The translations under genes were made by a program, and so were the position numbers. The notes under the pieces were generated by a model. That model ran no database searches and was not told the origin of the DNA. It saw only the letters and a list, made by a program, of their open reading frames with translations. Positions 58,500-64,000 of a DNA stretch of 64,000 nt are shown here, in pieces (positions within the stretch are counted from its first letter, which is position 1; each line of letters begins with the position of its first letter). The DNA is from Conexibacter woesei DSM 14684 (lineage in GTDB: Bacteria; Actinomycetota; Thermoleophilia; Solirubrobacterales; Solirubrobacteraceae): contig NC_013739.1 of the NCBI RefSeq assembly GCF_000025265.1, forward strand, positions 5,070,001-5,134,000, read 5' to 3'.

Positions 58500-59079
58500 C
58501 CTCGACTCCGAAGTACACGAGCGCGCGCTCCAGCATCTCGCGGTAACCGTCCGACGGGTCGTGCGTGAGACTCCAGCGTGCCGCCGCGACCAGCTCGTCG
58601 CTGGTCGGCGTCAGTGCTCGGAGATCCGCAGCATGTTTGCCGGGCGTGCTCGCGTCGACCGCCGCGTACAGCTTGAAGTGGATCTGGTCGACGCGCGATG
58701 CGAACCGCACCGTCAGCGCCGGCCCGTACTCCCGCACCTCGACTCGACCCACGAAGCCCTCCGGCAGCCCGAAGTCCAGCAGGCCGGCGGGACCGCTGTT
58801 CAGCCAGTCTGGCGGCAGCCCGAAGTCGCGCGCGACGCGACCACACGCCTCGACCAGGGCCGCGGGAAGCGGCTCGGCCGAGACGAGAGCGCCGTCGGTT
58901 CGCACGGCCAGCACATCGACGTCTTTGGTTGCCCGCGACACCAGGCCGAGCGCCAGCAGCGCCGAGCCGCCGACAACGAGGATGTCGAAGGCAGCGCCGG
59001 CCGCTCTCAACTGCTCACCGAGCGCGTGGAGCAGGGCGTCGGTACCCTCGGACGAGGTGATCGTCAGGATGTTAGACAT
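58480..59079 (-). CDS. DUF6036-like nucleotidyltransferase
   Basis: 199 residues of the nucleotidyltransferase superfamily. The core motif is FDILVVGGSALLALGLVSRATKDVDVLAV, giving the GGSALL loop and the paired acids of KDVDVL. A third acidic strand is possible in GRVEVREY. The rest is helical with HFKLYAAVD and HAADLRALTPTSDEL, which match AbiEii/MenT-style proteins. These can act as toxins that modify tRNA or proteins. The ATG lies inside one of two identical palindromic sites. Toxin activity is inferred from family and pairing. Confidence 0.8.
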   Translation of the reverse strand: MSNILTITSSEGTDALLHALGEQLRAAGAAFDILVVGGSALLALGLVSRATKDVDVLAVRTDGALVSAEPLPAALVEACGRVARDFGLPPDWLNSGPAGLLDFGLPEGFVGRVEVREYGPALTVRFASRVDQIHFKLYAAVDASTPGKHAADLRALTPTSDELVAAARWSLTHDPSDGYREMLERALVYFGVEDADLSV

Positions 59080-59103
59080 CGTGCTATTAGATGTTAGACA
59101 TCG
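59068..59103 (-). promoter_or_regulatory. Twin palindromic operators at the nucleotidyltransferase start
   Basis: The 14-mer GATGTTAGACATCG occurs twice, at 59068-59081 and 59090-59103, exactly 22 bp (two helical turns) apart. Its first 13 bases are palindromic (GATGT-TAG-ACATC). The first copy covers the ATG (59077-59079). TAATAG lies between the copies on the minus strand and may be the -10. Binding by the winged-helix partner would block transcription and starting. Confidence 0.72.
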
Positions 59104-59201
59104 CGCGCCGACCTGCCAACCAGTTTCCGGGAACGGCGGACACGACGCCTCCCGACTGATCCCACCGCAACTCGCAGTGCCGAGAACCGTCTTCGTCCAC
59201 G

Positions 59202-60137
59202 ATGAGCTTGTTCGGAAAGGTCCGCACCGCTGCCGCTGCCCTGGCTGCAGCGGTCGCGCTGACCGCGATCGTCGCGGGCGACGCGCTCGCGAGAGCGGGC
59301 GCGCCGCGCCTGGTGACGATCGGCAGAGCGCCTGGGAGACCGTACTTCGACGGCCGCGACCTGCTGTGGAGACGGGCCGACGGCGGCGCCGTCGTGCTCG
59401 ATCCGCGGACCGGCGCCCGTCACGCGCTGCCGATCGAGGCCGGATGCGCCTTCGAGCGCGCGCGGCGGCCGGGCTTCGCGCTGCTCGGCTGCGCGGCACG
59501 CGGCGCTGACGAGGAGGGCCGCCTCGTGGTCGTGCGGACCGGCGACGGCGCGCAGGTCTTCGAAGGGACGATCCCGGGCTCGATCGTCCACTGGGGCGAC
59601 CACTGGGTTCAGACCTTCTACAACGCCGGCTGCTACCACTGCGACTCGACGCACTACTTGAACTGGCGCACCGGCGAGCGACGCGACGTCGACTGGCTGG
59701 ACGAGGTCCCGGTCGACCTCAACGCGCCCGACCTCAGACTCCGGCCCGCGCGCAGACCGACGCCCGCAGAGCGCTCGGCGCCGCGGCTGGTGCGACAGCG
59801 CTCGTCGGTCGTCCTCGTGCGCGGAAGAACGCGCAGAACGGTCGGCCGCTGCAGGATCCGCTGCGACTCGCTGGCGCTGTGGCGGGGCCGCGCGTCGTGG
59901 ATCGACCCCGGCTCGTTCTACGGCGAGCCCGGCTGGCTGCACGAGGTCGACGTGCGCAGCGCCAGACGGTGGCGTTGGCGGCTGGAGGCCAGCACCCGCG
60001 GACCCGACGACGCGGGCCTCGTCGAGCACCGCGCGCTGCGCCTCCGCGGCACGCTCGTGGTGATCTCCTGGTATCCGGCGAGCGGGTACGAGGGGGGAGT
60101 CGAGTGGCGGACGATCCGCCGCGCGGTGCGCCCTTGA
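59202..60137 (+). CDS. Secreted protein of unknown function
   Basis: 311 residues. Signal peptide about 1-30 (AAALAAAVALTAIVAGDALA). The mature part is propeller-like, with YFDGRDLLWRRADGGAVVLDPRTG, a cysteine/histidine segment NAGCYHCDSTHYLNWRTG and IVHWGDHWVQTF. Paired cysteines suggest disulfides. AGA is frequent. No family recognised. It begins 122 bases from the divergent nucleotidyltransferase gene. Confidence 0.7.
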   Translation: MSLFGKVRTAAAALAAAVALTAIVAGDALARAGAPRLVTIGRAPGRPYFDGRDLLWRRADGGAVVLDPRTGARHALPIEAGCAFERARRPGFALLGCAARGADEEGRLVVVRTGDGAQVFEGTIPGSIVHWGDHWVQTFYNAGCYHCDSTHYLNWRTGERRDVDWLDEVPVDLNAPDLRLRPARRPTPAERSAPRLVRQRSSVVLVRGRTRRTVGRCRIRCDSLALWRGRASWIDPGSFYGEPGWLHEVDVRSARRWRWRLEASTRGPDDAGLVEHRALRLRGTLVVISWYPASGYEGGVEWRTIRRAVRP

Positions 60138-60139
60138 GG

Positions 60140-60166
60140 CAGCGACCCCGCCCGCGCGACGGGGTC
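60140..60166. terminator. Bidirectional hairpin
   Basis: GCGACCCCG (60140-60148) and CGGGGTCGC (60158-60166), perfect 9-bp stem with a nine-base loop, between the secreted-protein stop and the convergent rhamnose operon end. Confidence 0.6.
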
Positions 60167-60176
60167 GCCAGACTGC

Positions 60177-62264
60177 CTACCGCGAGTACGCCGCCGGCAC
60201 GCCGCCGTCGACGTTGAGCACGTTGCCGGTCGACTTGCCCGAGCGGACGGGGGAGGCGAAGTGGAGCACCGCCTGAGCGATGTCCTCGGGCAGGATGTTG
60301 ACCTTCAGGGTCGTGCGGGCGCGGTAGTGGTCCTCCAACTCGTCCGGAGCGATGTCGTACGCCGCGGCGCGCTCCTCGCGCCACGAGGAGCCCCAGATTC
60401 TCGACCCCTGCAGAACTGCGTCGGGATTGACCGTGTTGACGCGTATCCGCGCCGCGCCGCCCTCCTCGGCGAGGCAGCGGGCGAGGTGCAGCTCGGCCGC
60501 CTTCGCCGACGAGTAGGCGGCCGCGTTCTTGCCCGCGACCAACGCGTTCTTCGACGCGACGAAGACGACGCTGCCGCCCGTCGCCTGACGCCGCAGGAGC
60601 TTGAACGCCTCGCGTGCGACGAGGAAGTAGCCGCGCGTGAGGATCGCGTGGTTGCGGTCCCACTCGGCGACGGTCGTCTCCTCGATCGGCGCGCTCGACG
60701 CGATGCCGGCGTTGGAGACCACCACGTCGACGCCGCCGTAGCGCAGCACGACCGCGCGGTACGCCGCCGCGACCGCTGCCTCGCTCGTGACGTCCATCGA
60801 CACGCCCAAGCCCTCGTCGCCGAACGGCTCCGCCGTCCGCGACGCGCCGGCCGCGTCGATGTCGGCCGCCACGACGACGGCGCCCTCGGCCGCGAGCGCG
60901 TCCAGGATCGAGCTGCCGATCCCGCCCGCCGCGCCGGTCACGAACGCGACCTTGCCGGCCAGCTCGCGCGGCGCGGGCGCCAGCGACAGCTTGTACAGCT
61001 CCAGCGGCCAGTATTCGACCGCGAACGACTCCGCCGCCGTCAGCGAGACGAACGCGTCGATCGCCGAGGCGCCGCCCATCACCTCGATCGCGCGGTGGTA
61101 GAGGTCGCGCGCGAGCCGCGCGCCCTTCAGGTTGGTGCCGACCGAGATCATGCCGACGCCCTCGATCAGCACCACGCGCGGATCGGGGTCGCCGATCGTC
61201 TCGCCGGACGCGGCGTTCTCGGCGAAGTACGCGCGGTACTCCTCCCGATACGCCTCTGCCCCCGCGGCGACGCGGGCGGCCAACACGTCGACGTCGTCGG
61301 CGGCCGGGTCGTACGACACCCACAGCGGGATCCGCTTCGTGTGCACGAGGTGGTCCGGGCACGCCGCCCCGACCTGTGACAGCGTCGCCGCCTCGCGCGA
61401 GCTGACGAACTCCAGCGTCGACGGCGACGCGTCGACCTGCAGGATCTTCGCCCGCTCGCTCGACACCGCGCCGCGGATCGCCGGCAGCAGCGCGGCCAGC
61501 AGATCCTCCCGGCCAGCAGACGACAGCGGCGCCCGCAGCGCGCCGCCGAAGCGCCCGCGCGACGCGCGCGCGGTGACGAAGTCGGCCGCGCGGTTGATCG
61601 CCTCGATCGTGTTCGCGTACGACTCCGCGCCCGTCTCCCCCCACGTCACGAGGCCGTGCTTGGCGAGGATCACGAAGCGGACGCCCTCCCCTCGCGCGGC
61701 CAGGCCGACCTGCTTGGCGAGCGTGAAGCCCGGGCGGATGTACGGCACCCACACCGCCTCGTCGCCGAACAGCTCGGCGATCAGCGCCTCGCCGTTCGCC
61801 GCGCCCGCGATCATGTTGATCGCGTCCGGGTGCGTGTGGTCGACCTGCGGCGCGTCGACGAACGCGTGCAGCAGCGTCTCGATCGAGGAGCGCGGCATCT
61901 CCGGCGCCACCTGCGAGCGCGACAGGTACGCGACCATCTGCTCGTCGCTCATCTCGTCGCGCTCGATCAGCGGCCGCACCTCGTCGAGGCGGATGCCGGT
62001 GAACCCGGAGGCGTCCATCGTCGCCAGGTCCGAGCCGGAGCCCTTGACCCACAGGACCGCGACCTCGCGGCCGGTGTGGTCGGTCTCGACGCTCTTGGCC
62101 GAGGTGTTGCCGCCGCCGAAGTTCGAGACGGCGCGGTTGGCGCCGAGCAGGTTCGAGCGGTAGACGAGCTGCTCCAGCCCGCCCTCAGGCGCCTTCGCCG
62201 CATTCCAGAGGGAGTCGGCGCGCGGCGCCACGGGCGCGGCAGCGGTGTCAGTCGTGTGGCTCAT
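60177..62264 (-). CDS. rhaD: Bifunctional rhamnulose-1-phosphate aldolase/short-chain dehydrogenase
   Basis: 695 residues. The N-terminal half (20-400) is a class II aldolase: VYRSNLLGANRAVSNFGGGNTSAKSVE, zinc motif VDHTHPDAIN (H143, H145) and AKHGLVTWGETG. It splits rhamnulose-1-phosphate into lactaldehyde and dihydroxyacetone phosphate. The C-terminal half is a dehydrogenase (FVTGAAGGIGSSI, NAGIASSAPIEE, FVASKNALVAGKNAAAYSSAKAAE) that would handle lactaldehyde. GGGAGGAC lies before the ATG at 62264, which overlaps the isomerase stop. It is the last gene of the operon, followed by a hairpin. Confidence 0.92.
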   Translation of the reverse strand: MSHTTDTAAAPVAPRADSLWNAAKAPEGGLEQLVYRSNLLGANRAVSNFGGGNTSAKSVETDHTGREVAVLWVKGSGSDLATMDASGFTGIRLDEVRPLIERDEMSDEQMVAYLSRSQVAPEMPRSSIETLLHAFVDAPQVDHTHPDAINMIAGAANGEALIAELFGDEAVWVPYIRPGFTLAKQVGLAARGEGVRFVILAKHGLVTWGETGAESYANTIEAINRAADFVTARASRGRFGGALRAPLSSAGREDLLAALLPAIRGAVSSERAKILQVDASPSTLEFVSSREAATLSQVGAACPDHLVHTKRIPLWVSYDPAADDVDVLAARVAAGAEAYREEYRAYFAENAASGETIGDPDPRVVLIEGVGMISVGTNLKGARLARDLYHRAIEVMGGASAIDAFVSLTAAESFAVEYWPLELYKLSLAPAPRELAGKVAFVTGAAGGIGSSILDALAAEGAVVVAADIDAAGASRTAEPFGDEGLGVSMDVTSEAAVAAAYRAVVLRYGGVDVVVSNAGIASSAPIEETTVAEWDRNHAILTRGYFLVAREAFKLLRRQATGGSVVFVASKNALVAGKNAAAYSSAKAAELHLARCLAEEGGAARIRVNTVNPDAVLQGSRIWGSSWREERAAAYDIAPDELEDHYRARTTLKVNILPEDIAQAVLHFASPVRSGKSTGNVLNVDGGVPAAYSR

Positions 62265-63472
62265 GCGCCAAGTCCTCCCGTCGTAGCGCCGGCGTCGCGA
62301 CGGGAGCCGACCCGCTCCCACCAGTCGCCGTCGCGAAACGCGGCGACGGGGTCCGCCGCCGCGCCCTTCTCCTCACGGACCTTCGCCGTCAGGGGCCGCA
62401 CGTCGGTCGCGAACGCGTCGAGCAGCAGTTCGTGCGCGCCGAGCACGTCCCCCGCGGCCTGACGCTCGGCGAGCGCCGCCCGGTCGACGAGCAGCGCCTT
62501 CGCGAAGGCCTCCTGCAGGTTGACGACCGACAGCACCATCCCCTCGATCTTGTGCTCGATCACGTGCGCCTGGTCGATCGTCAGCCGCGGCAGCCGCGGC
62601 AGCGCCGCCAGCTCGGCGTAGATCAGGAACAGCTCGAACGGGTTGACCGAGCCGACGATCAGGTCGTCGTCGCCGTACTTGCGGTTGTTGAAGTGGAAGC
62701 CGCCGAGACGATCCTCGTCGGCGAGCGTCGCGACGATCTGCTCGATGTTCACGCCCTGCGCGTGGTGGCCGAGGTCGACCAGGACCTTCGCCTGCGGCCC
62801 GAGCTTCTGGCAGGTCAGCAGCGAGCTGCCCCAGTCGGCCAGGTCGGTCGCGTAGAACGCCGGCTCGTAGAGCTTGTACTCGACCAGCAGCTCGATCCCC
62901 GCCGGCAGCGCCGCGTACACCTCGGCGAGGCAGTCGTGCAGCCGGCGCCGCCGCACCGCGAACGCGTCCTGGCCGGCGTAGTTGGTGCCGTCGGGCAGCC
63001 ACAGCGAGACGCCCGTCGAGCCGAGCACGGAGGCGATCTCGATGCACTCCAGCATGTGGTCGGTCGCGAGCCGGCGGACGGCCGCGTCCGGGTTCACGAG
63101 CGAGCCGAGCTTGTAGCGCTTGTCGCCGAACAGGTTCGGGTTGACGGTGCCGATCTCCAGCCCCAGCGCCGCCGCGTGCTGCTTCAGCGGCGCGTAGTCG
63201 TCGAGCTGGTCCCACGGGATGTGGACCGCGACGAGCGGCGCGCTGCCCGTCAGGCGGTGGACCTCGGCGGCGTCGTCGAGCTTCTCGAACGGGGTCGACG
63301 GCAGCCCCTCCGGCGGGTAGGAGCCGAAGCGCGTGCCGGCGTTCGCGTAGCCCCACGACGGGGTCTCGACGCGGTGCTCGGCCAACCGCCGCTCGATCGC
63401 GGCGACGTCGGCGCCGCGCGCCGTCAGGCGCTCGGCGAGCCGCTCGTAGTCGGTGCGGGTGGTGTCATCCAT
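62261..63472 (-). CDS. rhaI: L-rhamnose isomerase (RhaI type)
   Basis: 403 residues, a TIM-barrel isomerase that turns L-rhamnose into L-rhamnulose with a metal. Family segments: WGYANAGTRFGSYPPEGLPSTPFEKLDDAAEVH, ELLVEYKLYEPAFYATDLADWG, KVLVDLGHHAQGVNIEQI and GGFHFNNRKYGDDDLIVGSVNPFELF; these supply the metal-binding Glu, Asp and His residues. It matches the Pseudomonas stutzeri/Gram-positive RhaI type, not the E. coli RhaA type. The ATG at 63472 is favoured because the family starts there; the kinase frame runs eight bases past it. Confidence 0.92.
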   Translation of the reverse strand: MDDTTRTDYERLAERLTARGADVAAIERRLAEHRVETPSWGYANAGTRFGSYPPEGLPSTPFEKLDDAAEVHRLTGSAPLVAVHIPWDQLDDYAPLKQHAAALGLEIGTVNPNLFGDKRYKLGSLVNPDAAVRRLATDHMLECIEIASVLGSTGVSLWLPDGTNYAGQDAFAVRRRRLHDCLAEVYAALPAGIELLVEYKLYEPAFYATDLADWGSSLLTCQKLGPQAKVLVDLGHHAQGVNIEQIVATLADEDRLGGFHFNNRKYGDDDLIVGSVNPFELFLIYAELAALPRLPRLTIDQAHVIEHKIEGMVLSVVNLQEAFAKALLVDRAALAERQAAGDVLGAHELLLDAFATDVRPLTAKVREEKGAAADPVAAFRDGDWWERVGSRRDAGATTGGLGA

Positions 63473-64000
63473 CAGGAGTCGGTTCCTTGGGTCGGTGCGA
63501 GTGCTTCGCATTGCGAGTTCCACGACAGCTCCCGTGCATCGCGTCATGAACCGGGAACTCGCGGTCATCGGCGGCGGGCTCCAAGCGGGTCACCGTCAGG
63601 AAGCGCGCGTACAGCTGCTCGTAGGCGGCGCGGTCGGCGGACGGCTCGTAGACGGCGGGCGAGAACGACGCGGCGACGACCGCGCGGATCTGCTCCAGCG
63701 AGTCGACGTGGCCGAGCGCGAGCGCCTGCGTCATCACGTTGCCGAGCGCGGTCGCCTCGACCGGGCCGGCGTGGACAGGGCGGTCGAGCACGTCCGCGGC
63801 GAGCTGACAGAGCGTCGCGTTGCGCACACCCCCGCCGACGACGTGGACGACCGCGGCGCGGCGACCGGCGACGCGCTCGATCCGCTCCAGCACGAGCCGG
63901 TACTTGCACGCGAGCGATTCGAGTGCGCAGCGGATCGTCGCGCCGGCGTCGCGCGGCGCCGGCTGCCCGGCGCGCTCGCACAGCTGCGCGATCCGCGCCG
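63465..64000 (-). CDS. rhaB: Rhamnulokinase, C-terminal part (cut by window edge)
   Basis: The last roughly 178 codons of an FGGY-family sugar kinase; the start lies beyond the right edge. The C-terminal actin-like domain shows VVHVVGGGVRNATLCQLAADVLDRPVHAGPVEATALGNVMTQALALG, the ATP-binding GGG-x-N motif and EATALGN. The gene order with isomerase and aldolase identifies rhamnulose as substrate. After about EPSADR the final 40 residues look unconserved (VHDAMHGSCRGTRNAKHSH), an unusual tail that reads through into the isomerase start by eight bases. Confidence 0.88.
   Translation of the reverse strand, partial: ARIAQLCERAGQPAPRDAGATIRCALESLACKYRLVLERIERVAGRRAAVVHVVGGGVRNATLCQLAADVLDRPVHAGPVEATALGNVMTQALALGHVDSLEQIRAVVAASFSPAVYEPSADRAAYEQLYARFLTVTRLEPAADDREFPVHDAMHGSCRGTRNAKHSHRPKEPTPDG

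Noticed and set aside
1-64000. tRNA, rRNA, CRISPR arrays, insertion sequences, prophage genes
   Set aside because: Looked for T-loop-like GTTCGA contexts, regular spaced repeats and transposase or integrase motifs; none was convincing.

Overview
The window is very GC-rich actinobacterial chromosome. The mix of DUF1707, LpqB-like and beta-propeller secreted proteins, a bicistronic MazEF pair, leaderless TANNNT promoters, frequent ATGA/GTGA gene overlaps and unusually common AGA arginine codons in a GC-rich background suggests a Solirubrobacterales/Thermoleophilia member (Conexibacter-like). That assignment is inference from gene style, not from a marker gene. No rRNA, tRNA, CRISPR array or insertion sequence was seen.

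Left end (1-6.2 kb): the C-terminal part of a sensor kinase with its LuxR-type regulator, a FAD-linked oxidase, an acyl-CoA dehydrogenase, a MazE/MazF-type toxin-antitoxin pair with a clear operator, and a VanY-like carboxypeptidase. From 5.4 to 28 kb lies what looks like a phosphate-starvation island. It holds an ftsH-led minus-strand operon of exported giant proteins, an oversized PstS-like protein behind an 11-bp periodic array of GTTCAC units, two secreted beta-propeller proteins, and a plus-strand pstS-pstC-pstA-pstB operon. That operon continues by overlapping stop/start codons through three zinc-ribbon proteins and ends in a membrane-anchored phosphoesterase-like protein. The last gene carries an in-frame 53-bp perfect hairpin whose core recurs at 41.1 kb.

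28-44 kb: an envelope-stress style membrane trio (holin-like, DUF3618, YihY), small unknown genes, a DUF1707/LiaF-like protein, and then a 400-bp gap containing a free-standing 25-codon membrane peptide gene with a base-paired Shine-Dalgarno and two downstream hairpins. Next come two efflux/regulator pairs, a GntR-SDR-lactonase set, an arylsulfotransferase-like protein, an S15 hydrolase, and a lower-GC secreted protein of unknown origin.

44.9-49.7 kb: an Hpt protein diverges from an operon of a response-regulator/PIG-L deacetylase fusion, an ATP-grasp ligase, a PHP phosphoesterase, a membrane GT2 glycosyltransferase and a tiny membrane protein. It looks like a phosphorelay-controlled cell-surface glycan pathway and is one of the least understood parts of the window. 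49.7-60 kb holds small conserved unknowns, a flippase-like protein, a MacB-type ABC exporter and a winged-helix/nucleotidyltransferase pair with twin operators. The right end (60.2-64 kb) is a rhamnose catabolic operon: rhamnulokinase (cut by the window edge), L-rhamnose isomerase and a rhamnulose-1-phosphate aldolase/dehydrogenase fusion.
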